Shown here: piece by piece, positions 10,401 through 19,795 of the stretch
Layout: every line of letters begins with the position of its first letter
How positions within the stretch are numbered: position 1 is the stretch's first letter
Assembly (NCBI GenBank): GCA_039621445.1
Contig: CP154955.1
Coordinates: forward strand, 33,711,417 to 33,775,416
Reading direction: 5' to 3'
Source of the DNA: Euglena gracilis
Taxonomy: Eukaryota; Euglenida; Euglenophyceae; Euglenales
DNA length: 64,000 nucleotides
Made by a program: the position numbers and the translations under genes
Notes under the pieces: model-generated
What the model was told of the DNA's origin: nothing
The model's database searches: none
The model's input: only the letters and a program-made list of their open reading frames with translations

Positions 10401-12832
10401 TTATGATCTGGCGCGGTTTGACAGGGCCCGGCGTGGCATGGATCTCGGAGGCCGTTCAACCAGGACGCCTCAAAGCCCGAAACCTGCCCCTGGCATTGGC
10501 GTTGCGACAGGTTGTGAAACGGGGTGACACCCGATGTCATGCTGCAGCCCAACTGTTCTCCAATGCTGGACCCGTACCAAGTGGCCGTCATCGGCTGCGA
10601 TGCCTCCTCCTCAGGCTACCGCGAGGCCGCAGAGCTGCTCGCAGGGCACAACCCAAACGACGTCTTCAATCCAGGCACCGGGGGTCCCCATAACAATCTA
10701 TCTTCCCTCTTTATGTCAACCTGTCGAATGCCTCCTTTTTTGACACCACTTTAACTCCAAAGTCAAGGCTCACTGACTGACTGCTTCTTATTACCCCCCC
10801 CCCCCCCAATAGAAACCCCCGGGGTCTATTATTCGGAACATTGGTTGAAAACCGATTCGGGGGGGGGGGGCACTATTTGGATAAAGTGGTCGAAAACCAG
10901 GGGGTCCGAGCATTATCGAGCCATTGGCTTGGATAAGGCTTTGCTGTTGCTTCCGGAATTATTGCCGAATTCACAGCAGTCAGATTTGCAAGTGCTAGTA
11001 TGATGCAGGTACTTGTGTTGCAAAAATTGGGAGCTCTGGGAAAAGTTAGGTCCTCGCCAAGAACCCCCCCAGGGCTCCCTCCCTCCCACATCCCAAAGGC
11101 CTCTGTTTCTGAAACCTACACAGATATTTTTTTTCAATTCATTCTGGTGACCCGAGGGGGGGGGTTGTGAGTGGGTGTGCACCGCGCGGGGGGGGGGGTC
11201 GGCAGAGGGGGTATTTCCTTAATTTTTTATACACTGTCATAGGAAATAACAACACCCCCAAAAATAATAAAGAGGCCTGTCGAATGCATAATGCCACGTC
11301 AAACGGCACTGAACAGGTTATCTCGACAACGCAAAGTGCTTGTGCAAAGGGCTGGTGAACTTGAGTCAAACGGTCAGAAACTCATCAGCTGCATTTGCAA
11401 GGGCTTGAAGGAAGCAACGGCTCGGCGGGGCTTCTGGAGCAAATGAGGAAAAAATCTGATTAAATGACATCTAAAAGACAATGACAGTATGTATATTTTT
11501 ATTGGACCCCTAATCTGACCCCCCAAAAGTGGGTCTCCCTGAGTCTCCCCCCCCTGGGTGGGCTTCCCCCCAGGAGGAACGGAAAGCAAGAAAAGACAGC
11601 GACAAATCGGAATTGCAGGCTCACCATCGACATTTTTCACAGAAACATTTACATGACCGATTATTGTGAATGTTATTCTCTATCGAAGTGCTTGCCAAAT
11701 ATCGGTAGTATTCTGACAAAATATACACACAGACCCATAAAGTTCATCTTTTGTTACGTGATTGTTCCCTCTCAAGGACAAATTCTCTGCGAACGATAGA
11801 ACCATTAAATTTTTGGTATAAAGTGCTAGATCAGCCGTTAAACGATCAATTTGGAAAAGGGGGAAGCAGCAGCAAAATGTGCATGTTTCAAATGCAGTTT
11901 TTTTTTCAGGACTTTGGAGGAGGCGAGGGGGTCACCTCCCCATCCGTTCCCCTTCCTCCCAAACCGCGGCTGTGGGGTCTCCCGCAGGTAGCGTCTGGTC
12001 CAAGGGGCTGACGGGCCACGAGCGGCGGTGGCTGCCGTACAACGGGGCGCTCGGTGCGGCGCAGCTCGCGTGGCTCCGGGCGGAGCTAGCGCTGGCGAAG
12101 GGCCAGGGAGAGCGCGTCGTCGTCCTCTCCCACGTCTTGCCCAAGCGGTAAGAATTGGTTGTGAGTTTTTGGTCCTTTTAACGTTCGCTGGGCCGCTTCG
12201 GCACCACCCATCATGCCACATAAGAGGTGGCAGCCATCATCAAGGCGCATGATATATTGCCTTAGTTGGCGCTGAATGGGAACCAGAAACTACTCCAAAT
12301 CTGCTGCCGTTGCCGCATCTCCTTTGCCCTGCGTCGGAATCTTTGGTGCTCCTCGCATTTTATTTGGATTGGGGGGTTCCCTTCCACTTCCTCGGCGCAA
12401 GGGGGGAGTTTAGTGAGCAGTTTGAATGACAATGTCTTTGAGGAAAGGAGGAGAGCTTGGGATTCTGGCTTCAGGGAAGGAGAGCTGTGCCATTCGTTTT
12501 GGCACTGGAGTTTTTGGTGCTGTGCACATTGCCGCTTGCTCCATTACTTCCTGACGTGAGCGCCTTTGATGCGGTGTGGGACCAGCCCCCCACAGCGGGT
12601 CTCAGCATTCTGTTCACCGGCCAAGCCCGGGGGAACGAGGGCGGCCGAGCCAAAATGCAGCGCCGGGATCTGGCAGGTTTTCCTGGCACCGCACTGATTT
12701 GTCCGACCAACCTGTGGGCCCTCTGGGGTGCTGCGGTCGATTACGAGGCGGCGCTGGCCATCCTGGCAGAGGCGGACTGCGTGGTCGCCGTGGTCACGGG
12801 GCACTCCCACCCCGGCGGGTACCAGCAGGATG
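1376..12832 (+). CDS. ADPRM: Mn-dependent ADP-ribose/CDP-alcohol diphosphatase-type metallophosphoesterase, split gene (overall extent)
   Basis: At least nine exons give a calcineurin-like phosphoesterase with the family's metal-binding motifs in order: GVIADVQY, VQLGDLLDG, CIGNHELYNF, VVLSHV and GHSHPGGY. Around them lie blocks typical of ADPRM proteins: PDGRSFEGVPRHYR, AVDDWN, YYSFSPVLGWRF, DPYQVAVIG and YNGALGAAQLAWL. Family members hydrolyse ADP-ribose, CDP-alcohols and related nucleotide diphosphates using Mn2+. The gene fills over 11 kb because of long, repeat-filled introns. Introns 2 and 3 are GT-AG; introns 4, 5 and 8 follow the CAG/CTG nonconventional rule; intron 6 fits either. The exon 1/2 and 7/8 junctions are not resolved to the base. 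The C-terminal part after GHSHPGGY, usually about 40-60 residues, was not found, so the gene is either incomplete as read or truncated. Confidence 0.85.
1539..2226. mobile_element. 688-bp element with long terminal inverted repeats
   Basis: The left end (TCAAGGTATGGGCGCAAG, then TCGATTGGGCGGTCGG) is mirrored at the right end (CGACTTGTGCCCATTCCTTGA). The inverted repeats are about 45 bp with a few mismatches and contain GTCGGGCCGACTAGTC-type palindromes. The interior has no transposase. It lies in ADPRM intron 1. The ends also look like splice sites (AAG|GTATGG on the left, TTGACAG just outside on the right). No target-site duplication was recognised. Confidence 0.75.
5326..5359. repeat. Perfect 34-bp palindrome
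   Basis: GCAGATGCACAATGGTT followed directly by its exact reverse complement, with no spacer. The half-site contains the TGCACAATGG word dispersed through this intron, so the palindrome may be two head-to-head copies of that repeat. Confidence 0.95.
7442..7516 (+). CDS. ADPRM: ADPRM exon 2
   Basis: Encodes IDTPDGRSFEGVPRHYR and then GALAQE, a hallmark block of the family. The end at 7516 is set by a GT donor (GAG|GTTTTC) that joins exon 3 in phase 0. The start is uncertain by a few codons. Confidence 0.75.
8016..8156 (+). CDS. ADPRM: ADPRM exon 3
   Basis: Starts after a TTGCTTGCAG acceptor and ends at a GTGCGT donor, 47 codons in phase 0. Encodes CAVDDWN and the VQLGDLLDG metal motif. Confidence 0.9.
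9303..9391 (+). CDS. ADPRM: ADPRM exon 4
   Basis: Begins after a CTTCAG acceptor with GEAPLLHC and carries the IGNHELYNFSR metal motif. It ends two bases into a codon at the insertion point of the intron element; 9387-9394 is the left copy of its target-site duplication. Confidence 0.9.
9392..9879 (+). other. Nonconventional intron 4 of ADPRM, made by a transposon insertion
   Basis: The intron is the element at 9395-9874 plus three bases on the left and five on the right, which together equal one 8-bp target-site duplication. It starts GCACAG and ends CTGGTCCC, so CAG is at +4 to +6 and CTG at -8 to -6, as in euglenid nonconventional introns. Removing it restores ACC GTC CCG CAG GAC in frame. 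A GT-AG reading (9387-9883) is also in frame but would delete three codons. Confidence 0.85.
9395..9874. mobile_element. 480-bp inverted-repeat element with 8-bp target duplication (hAT-like MITE)
   Basis: The ends are CAGGGGTTTTCTTAAG and its exact reverse complement, 16 of 16. It is flanked on both sides by GTCCCGCA (9387-9394 and 9875-9882). The 8-bp duplication and CAGGG termini are features of the hAT superfamily. The interior has poly-G/C runs and CCAGCCAGC repeats but no transposase, so it is non-autonomous. Confidence 0.9.
9880..9962 (+). CDS. ADPRM: ADPRM exon 5
   Basis: Encodes QDEPAKGLRATGREYYSFSPVLGWRFM. It ends one base into a codon before AAACAG, the 5' end of nonconventional intron 5. 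Confidence 0.85.
10561..10668 (+). CDS. ADPRM: ADPRM exon 6
   Basis: Starts after CTGTTCTC and encodes MLDPYQVAVIGCDASS through HNPNDVF. The end at 10668 follows the CAG/CTG rule (ATCCAG). A GT donor would instead extend it to 10683 and add a short GTGGSVWS insert, also in frame. The first version fits the usual family spacing better. Confidence 0.8.
11234..11480 (+). repeat. Partial copy of the 13681-14282 element
   Basis: Begins CTGTCATAGGAAATAACA, like the terminal repeat at 13681. It continues through shared words such as CAAAGTGCTTGTGCAAAGG, CATCAGCTGCATTTG and GGAGCAAATGAGGAAAAAAT. The right terminal repeat is missing or degraded. It lies in ADPRM intron 6. Confidence 0.75.
12003..12135 (+). 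CDS. ADPRM: ADPRM exon 7
   Basis: Encodes GLTGHERRWLPYNGALG, a QLAWL helix and VVVLSHV, which contains a metal ligand. The start follows CTGGTCCA (nonconventional); a GT-AG alternative starts at 11988. The end is ambiguous because TTGCC is shared with the start of exon 8. A strong GTAAGA donor at 12148 exists but gives no in-frame join. Confidence 0.8.
12528..12579 (+). CDS. ADPRM: ADPRM exon 8
   Basis: Short exon encoding LPLAPLLPDVSAFDAVW, between the SHV motif and the DYEAAL helix. Its end, TGG before GACCAG, joins exon 9 exactly by the CAG/CTG rule. The start is inferred from a CTG five bases upstream. Confidence 0.7.
12739..12832 (+). CDS. ADPRM: ADPRM exon 9
   Basis: Follows CTGCGGTC and encodes DYEAALAILAEADCVVAV and the last metal motif, GHSHPGGY. 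Two overlapping CAG triplets (TACCAGCAG) mark the probable intron start, so the exon ends at 12829 or 12832. No following exon was recognised. Confidence 0.8.
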
Positions 12833-12896
12833 CGGAGGCACCCCCTCCCCTCACGTAGAACGGTGGGGAAGCCGCAAGAGGTCATTGGGTTGGGAC

Positions 12897-13200
12897 CAGG
12901 CAATTGCTTAAGCACTGGTTTTTGGCCCGGACCCCCCCCCCCCCGGGGGGGGTCGGCCAGGAGTGGGCAAAAGTGGCTTGAGTGACCCCGGCGCCGAAGG
13001 CGCCAGAAAATTTTTTTGGCCTAAAATGGCCTAAAGTGACTGGAAAGTGGCCGTTTTTCTGAGTGGCCGACCCCCCCCCCCCCCGGGGGGGGTAGTGACT
13101 GGCTGGTTTTTTGAAAATGAGTGACTGACTGGTTTTTAAAAAAGTGGAGTGACCCCCCCTCCCCCCCCCCCCCCCCCGGGGGGCGGTTAGCAATTGTATG
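12897..13200. mobile_element. 304-bp inverted-repeat element with perfect 8-bp target duplication
   Basis: Flanked by GTTGGGAC on both sides (12889-12896 and 13201-13208). The left end is CAGGCAATTGCTTAAGC; the right end reads CATACAATTGCTAACC when reversed, so the inverted repeat is partly decayed. It shares the CAGG...CTTAAG start and poly-G/C interior with the elements at 9395 and 45177. Confidence 0.8.
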
Positions 13201-13680
13201 GTTGGGACCTTGGCCAGAGGTTTCTTCACATATGGCATAAAGTGGAGCCCCTACAGTCGAGTGTGGGGTACTGTGGGGGGTAAGTGTGGGATGGCAGTGG
13301 TGTGCTGGCATTGGGGGGGGGTGTGGGGGGGGGCAGACATTTTTTGTCCTTTTTTGCCCATTTTCCATTTTTCGAACCTTTTGACTTCCTCTGAAAATGA
13401 TGTTTTCCTCATATTTCCAAATGTTTTCTTTAATTTGGACCCAACATTGCTTTTTAAAGGTAACTTTGCATTTTGCTTGTTCGTTTTGGACGATTTCTCC
13501 AGGTTTTGCGCATTTTTTTGTGTGCATTTTCTCCTCCTAAAATGCGCATTTTTTAGAAATGTGTTTTTTTGTCATGTGTCAATATTCCTGCTTTGTGGGC
13601 TCTTCTGCACATATGCTGTCTTCGGCAATTGCGACTTATTCTCTTTTCGCTTCATGTTCCACAAGAAAGGAATGCTGTTA

Positions 13681-14282
13681 CTGTCATAGGAAAAAATAAC
13701 ATCTGGAAAAAATAACATCTGAATAAATAACATCCAGAGAGGCCACGTCAAAAGGCACCGAATAGGTTATCTCAACAACGCACAGTGCTTGTGCAAAGGG
13801 CTGGTGAATTCTCATCAGCTGCATTTGTAGCTCCAAGGGCTTGAAGCATGCAGGATCTGGCTTGCGTCTGTGCATTATTTGGGCCTGTATGTTTGCAAGA
13901 GTTGGAATCGGATGTTATTTGTTTGCGCTGTGATGCGAGTTCACTGCAACTGCCTTGTTCAGTCAACCTCCGCGTTGTAGTCCAGCCTTTTCCAATCTGG
14001 GTTTCGTGATGTGAGAGTATCCAAATTATAACCCATGAAACGGTGCGTTCTTTGCTTCAAAACAGGAAAAGATTGAATGCACGCCTGATGGACAGCATCG
14101 TCATTTGGTAATGGTTGCCACACTTGTTCGTTTTCTTCATCCCACATCCTAGCCATTTTATGCATCCCATCTATTTTCGTTTCATTTCTGGAGCAAATGA
14201 GGAAAAAATAACATCTGATGAAATAACATCCAAAAGGGGCTTGGATGCTTTTTTTTCTGGATGTAATTTTTTCCTATGACAG
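13681..14282. mobile_element. 602-bp TA-flanked inverted-repeat element (mariner-like MITE)
   Basis: The left end CTGTCATAGGAAAAAATAAC is mirrored at 14259-14282 with one mismatch in 23 bases, and TA lies just outside both ends. ATAACATC words are repeated inside both termini. A 68-codon minus-strand ORF at 13959-14165 matches nothing I recognise and is not a transposase. TA flanks and size suggest a Tc1/mariner-type non-autonomous element. Confidence 0.8.
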
Positions 14283-15439
14283 TATTTTGGTCCTGGTGGG
14301 GGAGTCCGGGTCCCCCCCGGATGAGGCCAAAGGCCGAGTGAGTCAAAAAAATGACACTCAAACGTTTGGCCACATCCAGGAATTTGTAAATTGCAGTTGT
14401 GCACAAAAAGGATGTTGTTCAGGTAGAAGTGTGGGGGGGGAGTGTGGAGTGACAGTGGGGAGAGTGTGGGGGGTAAGTGTGAGGTGACAGTGGGGGGAGT
14501 GTGGGTCCCCCCACAGTACTGTGGGGTACTGTGGGGGCTCCACTTTGCGCCATCTCTCAGATTCTTTCAGCTTTGATTTCTGTAGTTCGCATTTTTTTTT
14601 TGAAAGGGCACCAACATTTCAGAAAGTGAAGTAAAGCTTTCTTTCCCCCCTTGCAACAGGATCAATTGCAATCCTCCAGTGGCAAACCTTATGCCCTTCT
14701 CTGTCCCTGCGTGATGTTCTCTCCTGAAGTGGCATGCAGGGGATTTCTGAGGAGGATACCTACCCCCTGGGCAGGTTCGTCATTGCGTTATCCAAGGAGC
14801 AGCATCCAGGAGTCTGCTGAAATAATGTTGCGTACATTGAAAAATTTCTGGGATTGAGCACCAATTTTTTTTGAGAAAGGGATGGTCAATTCTTTTTCCA
14901 GGGTTCTCCAACAGAACTGTAACAGAGATAGGCTTGCGTTTTTGCCATATTTTGGGTATCAATCTGACTGCCAGGCGGAATCCCCCCCCCCCCCCTGCGG
15001 GAGGGTCCATCTACCTGGGTTCTAGCCAGCACCTTTTCCACCTGGCTGGCTCCAGGGATTTGTGCTTATGGTGGAACAGATGACTATGGATATCTACGGA
15101 TAAGCCCGAAACCCCCAAATACAGATTACTACAGATAACTGCGGATACCAACTGATAATCCTGACTCCCAAGAACGGATAACTATGGATAGCTGCAGATA
15201 ATTATGGGTATGACGTCTGGCATAGCCGACGAGGCTTTTGACTGTGTACAAGAGCATGCATTATATGTATGCCATGTTTTTTTGTGTGGTCTTTGGGCGT
15301 TTTAGAGGTTTTACTACACTCAACCTTTCTGCTCTCATTATATTTCAACTTTTGGGGATGGTTGTCCCAATCAATATAGGCGTTTTTGCAACTACAGATA
15401 ACTATGGATAAGAATTTGACCACCCAGCATCTATCCCTG
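14283..15439. other. Non-coding stretch
   Basis: No supported gene. Contains a GTGGGGGG/GACAGTGGGG-rich tract at 14440-14540 and several spaced copies of an ACTACGGATAAC-like word at about 15080-15210 and again near 15395. Confidence 0.5.
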
Positions 15440-15539
15440 CCCCCTCCCTTGTACCCCCTCCCCGACAGCACGCGCCACACACGGCACGTGGCGCCACCGC
15501 TTCTGCGTTTCAACAAGAAAAGAAGAAAAATACAAAATT

Positions 15540-16290
15540 TTTCAGAGGCGGGAAAGCAAAAGGGAGGTGGGGGGCGGCACCTCGGACCGGCAAAGGAGTC
15601 GAATTTAAATTGCACGGCAATTTTTTTGAGGAGGGGAGTGTGCGCGGTCCGAGGGTGCCCGCCCCAAGGAGGGGTCCCAAGGAGGCCCAAAGGGGCCACG
15701 AAGGGCCGCAAGGGGGCTCCAAGGCCCCCAAGGGCCTTTTGAGACCCCACTGGCCCCCAAGGGGGCCCCACAGCCCATTTTGAGCAAGCCAAGGGAAGGT
15801 AAAGGAGGGGGCAGTTTGAGGGGGCCAACAGGCAACCCCCAAGGGGATGCGCAAGCCCTGCAGGGCTTTGTGCAAGCATGTGCACCCCCTTGGTGGGCGC
15901 TTGGGATGGCGCAATTCATTAAGAATTGCGCAGAGTATACCAAGTAGCCCCCCCAGCTGTAGCCCCCCTCCAATTGTACATTTTCTGTGCAGGGCTCTGT
16001 TCACATCATTTGTGTCACCAATTGTTTGCTTGCAAGCCAATTCAAGGAAATCAAGGAAATACAAATTACAAATTTCAAGTTCAAGTCTCATTGATTATTC
16101 AAGTATTCAAGTTCATTTGTTGAAGCAAAAGTATGTCTTTTCCCAATTCTACAGCTTCACCTACACCAACACCAACCCCCACCCCACTTTTTCACCAAGG
16201 GGAAACCCCTGCGGGCCCGACGGGCTCAAACTTAAACGGTCCTACGCGGTTGGGCCGCCGGTGGGTCTTCAAAGAACAACCAAGAATGGA
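15540..16290 (+). mobile_element. Chromovirus 5' end fragment (leader and start of first ORF)
   Basis: Homologous to 31905-32605 (reverse strand) just upstream of the chromovirus gag. Shared parts are the GTACAATTGGAGGGGGGC region, the GGGGGTGCGCATG blocks, and the first residues of an ORF starting MSF with a Thr-Pro repeat (16133). After the GSNLN segment the sequence departs from the full element. Confidence 0.8.
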
Positions 16291-16304
16291 TAAAACCCAC
16301 AATC

Positions 16305-16445
16305 TCAAAAAACATGCCACACAACCTGGCCAAAAACTGGCCACACCAAAAAACTGGCCAGCACTGTCTGGCCCACACTGGCCAGCCACTCCCACAAAAC
16401 TGGCCAGCGCCCAAAACTGGCCACCACATCTGGCCCGAAACGGCC
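16305..16445 (+). repeat. CTGGCCA minisatellite
   Basis: Irregular tandem copies of AAAACTGGCCA-type units. A related but differently sized array lies in the other arm at 18770-18945. Confidence 0.85.
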
Positions 16446-16831
16446 AGTTCATTGCCATTGAAACACAGGAACAGCAACAGGAACCCACACACGTTGTTGG
16501 CCGTAATACAAAACGGAGCAGTTTAGCAGGGACATGCTCAGGTCCAGATTACCAAACCTCCTTCCAATAAGTTCATTTCAAGCGTGATAAACTTCAGTAA
16601 TTTCTTGCCCGTGAGATGTGCAACAGAGAAAAATATACATTCACTGAAAGAATTGCCAAATTCACCATATGCTTCTGCATCCGTCTAGCATCTTAGAGTT
16701 GTCTGCAGAGTCCACAAAATGCAAGTCTCTTTCCACCGAGTACCAATATTCTGATGAATTAGGAATACCCAGATTCGTTTGAATTTTTCGAACTTTTCAA
16801 TTGAAATGAAAAATTCCCAAAATTTCGAAAT

Positions 16832-17152
16832 TTGCTGAACCTTGGCCCGACAGCCATGGGTCTGCAACAGATGGTTGATGATCTTCACAATAAAAAGGAA
16901 GATCGATGGGGCTTGCTTCAAATCCCTCACAAACGCCTTCAACAGATGTTGCGTGCCTCAGCCCTCGACAGTGTTCGCCGCACATGCCCATGGTTGGAGA
17001 GCTGTTATAGCCAACATTCCCGCCTATTTTGTGGGAAATTGAGGTTGCCATCCGCCCGAGAGGCGCAACAAGGGGATCCGTGCGGTCCTGCCCTTTCTGC
17101 ATGGGGTCTGCAAGACATGCTTGAAGACTTGACCGCATCTGTGGAGTTGTAA
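16832..17152 (+). pseudogene. Non-LTR (LINE) reverse transcriptase fragment
   Basis: Encodes WGLLQI, a VRRTCPWLESCY block, and AQQGDPCGPALSAWGLQDML, the QQGDP motif of LINE-type RT palm domains. The YxDD block and endonuclease are absent. Related remnants lie at 17999-18386 (-) and 55280-56271 (+). Confidence 0.75.
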
Positions 17153-17205
17153 GGTTGGTGCCTCCGCGACGGACATCCGTTGGGTTCCCCCATGCAACTC
17201 CACTC

Positions 17206-18032
17206 GGCAGTGTCCACTCTCCCCAGGGAGGCTGAAAACAGGGGCCCGAAACCCAATGAAAAACAACTGCCTTTTTGTATCTCATTCTGCACCCACGTGG
17301 GGGGGGGTTGGCCCTTATCCCCACCCACCACAGCACCAGCTGAGAAAAAAAAATTTGACCTAAATTCGGCACCCCTAGAAAAATGAAAAGGGGGGGTGGT
17401 TCATCTTGAAAGGGTATGGAAATGGGAAGCGGCTTAAGCGGATCTTGAAAATTTGCAAAAAAGCTACATGGAAAAACAAGATGTATACTTGAAAAAACAT
17501 TAACGGAATGAAGAAAAAATAAAATGCAAATTGATGTGAAGAAATTGTTTTATTAAGTATTTTGATGGTAAAGTTTTTTTTTGTTTTTGTTTGGAGGTTT
17601 TTGGTTTGAGTTTTCTGTTTTTGTGGTAGATTTCGTGATGGGGTTTTTGTTGTTTTTTTTTCTTTGCGTACAAAATGAAAAAAAAATGTAATGTGAAAAA
17701 ATTTTTTTTTGTCCCCCCAGTGTTTCGATTATTTAAATTCTTCGGTTGTTGAAAAAAATATTCGCCAATGACACCTACTCCACCACCAACTTTTCTAAAA
17801 AAGAATTGGCAAAGCCCATCCTGACAAATGGTGCCAAAAAATCCAAAAAACCAACAGAGTATTACCGAGAGTCCCCCAAAAAAAAATTAGAGGTATGTGG
17901 CCAATCAGGTCAGTCTGTCAATACCGTCTGGACCAAGAATGTACGAGGATCCCCCCCTCACGTCAATTGATCAACCACCGGAACCACACAGCAATACATC
18001 ACTTCGTGCCCTTCAGCCCCCCTGTTGTCACT
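17206..18032. other. Spacer of the large inverted repeat
   Basis: About 830 bases between the two arms, AT-rich in the middle (about 17400-17800), with T-rich and A-rich runs. No gene is supported. Confidence 0.6.
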
Positions 18033-18386
18033 GCCATGGAGTTGCATGGGGAACCCAACATGTCCTGGTGCACCACCCCTCCACATATGCGGCAAGTCTT
18101 CAAGCATGTCTTGAGACCCCATGCAGAAAGGGCAGGACCGCACGGATCCCTTGTGCGCCTCTCGGCGGATGGCAACCTCATTTCCCACAAATAGGCGGGA
18201 ATGTTGGCTATAACAGCTCTCCAACCCATGGCATGTGCGGCGAACACTGTCGAGGCTGAGGCACGCAACATTGTTGAAGGCGTTTGTGAGGTGGATTTGA
18301 AGCAAGCCCCATCGATCTTCCTTTTTATTGTGAAGATCATCAACCATCTGTTGCAGACCCATGGCTGTCGGGCCAAGGTTCAGCAA
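17999..18386 (-). pseudogene. LINE reverse transcriptase fragment in the right arm
   Basis: Mirror copy of the fragment at 16832-17152. The split frames read SLDSVRRTC, FVGNEVAI and SCPFCMGSQDMLEDL, so the QQGDP block has been frameshifted here. Confidence 0.7.
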
Positions 18387-19795
18387 ATTTCGAAATTTTG
18401 GGAATTTTTCATTTCAATTGAAAAGTTCGAAAAATTCAAACGAATCTGGGTATTCCTAATTCATCAGAATATTGGTACTCGGTGGAAGACTTGCATTTTG
18501 TGGACTGTGCAGACAACTCTAAGATGCTAGACGGATGCAGAAGCATATGGTGAATTTGGCAATTCTTTCAGTGAATGTATATTTTCTCTGTTGCACATCT
18601 CACGGGCAAGAAATTACTGAAGTTTATCACGCTTGAAATGAACTTATTGGAAGGAGGTTTGGTAATCTGGACCTGAGCAGTCCCTGCTAAACTGCTCCGT
18701 TTGTATTACGGCCAACAACGTGTGTGTGTTCTGGTTCCTGTTGCTGTTCCTGTTTGCTTTTCAATGGCAATGAACTGGCCAGTTTCGGGCCAGATGTGGT
18801 GGCCAGTTTTGGGCCACAGTTTGGGCAGAAGTGCTGGCCAGTTTTGGGCCACATGCTGGCCAGTTTTTTGGCCAGAGGTGGTGGAAAGTTTTAGGACACA
18901 TGTTGGACAGTTTTTTTGGCCAGATGATGGCCAGTTGTTGGGGTTGCCCCTCCTGAGGTCCCTGTGAAGGGACCCCTGGCGGCGCAACCCGCGTAGGATC
19001 GTTTAAGTTTGAGCCCGTCGGGCCCGCAGGTGGGGGTTTTCCCCTTGGAGGAAAAAGTGGGGTGGGGGTGGGTGTTGGCAAGGATGGTGGCGTTGAAATG
19101 ACATACTTTTGCTTCAACAAATGAACTTGAATACTTGAATAATCAATGAGACTTGAACTTGAAATTTGTAATTTGTATTTCCTTGATTTCCTTGAATTGG
19201 CTTGCAAGCAAACAATTGGTGACACAAATGGTGTGAACAGAGCCCTGCACAGAAAATGTACAATTGGAGGGGGGCTACAGCTGGGGGGGCTACTTGGTAT
19301 ACTCTGCGCAATTCTTAATGAATTGCGCCATCCCAAGCGCCCACCAAGGGGGTGCGCATGCTTGCACAAAGCCCTGCAGGGCTTGCGCATCCCCTTGGGG
19401 GTTGCCTGTTGGCCCCCTCAAACTGCCCCCTCCTTTACCTTCCCTTGGCTTGCTCAAAATGGGCTGTGGGGCCCCCTTGGGGGCCAGTGGGGTCTCAAAA
19501 GGCCCTTGGGGGCCTTGGAGCCCCCTTGCGGCCCTTCGTGGCCCCTTTGGGCCCCCTTGGGACCCCTCCTTGGGGCGGGCACCCTCGGACCGCGCACACT
19601 CCCCTCCTCAAAAAAATTGCCGTGCAATTTAAATTCGACTCCTTTGCCGGTCCGAGGTGCCGCCCCCCCCCTCCCTTTTGCTTTCCCGCCTCTGAAAAAT
19701 TGTATTTTTTTTCTTTTCTTGTTGAAACGCACAAGCGGTGGCGCCACGTGCCGTGTGTGGCGCGTGCTGTCGGGGAGGGGGTACAAGGGAGGGGC
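18033..19795 (-). repeat. Right arm of the 4.4-kb inverted repeat
   Basis: Reverse complement of 15440-17205. It includes the mirror copy of the chromovirus 5' fragment at about 18960-19700. The homology stops near the GGGGAGGGGGTACAAGG word at about 19795. Confidence 0.9.

Larger units (their letters stand above)
15440..17205 (+). repeat. Left arm of a 4.4-kb inverted repeat
   Basis: Matches the reverse complement of 18033-19795 along its whole length with modest divergence and small indels. It contains, in order, a chromovirus 5'-end fragment, a CTGGCCA minisatellite and a LINE RT fragment. Confidence 0.9.

Noticed and set aside
13959-14165. Transposase ORF of the 13681 MITE
   Set aside because: 68 codons, no DDE or DNA-binding motif; too short to be functional.
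15202-15885. 227-codon minus-strand ORF, with a similar 243-codon ORF at 19146-19877
   Set aside because: Translations of the chromovirus leader repeat in the palindrome arms; repeated only because the DNA is repeated.
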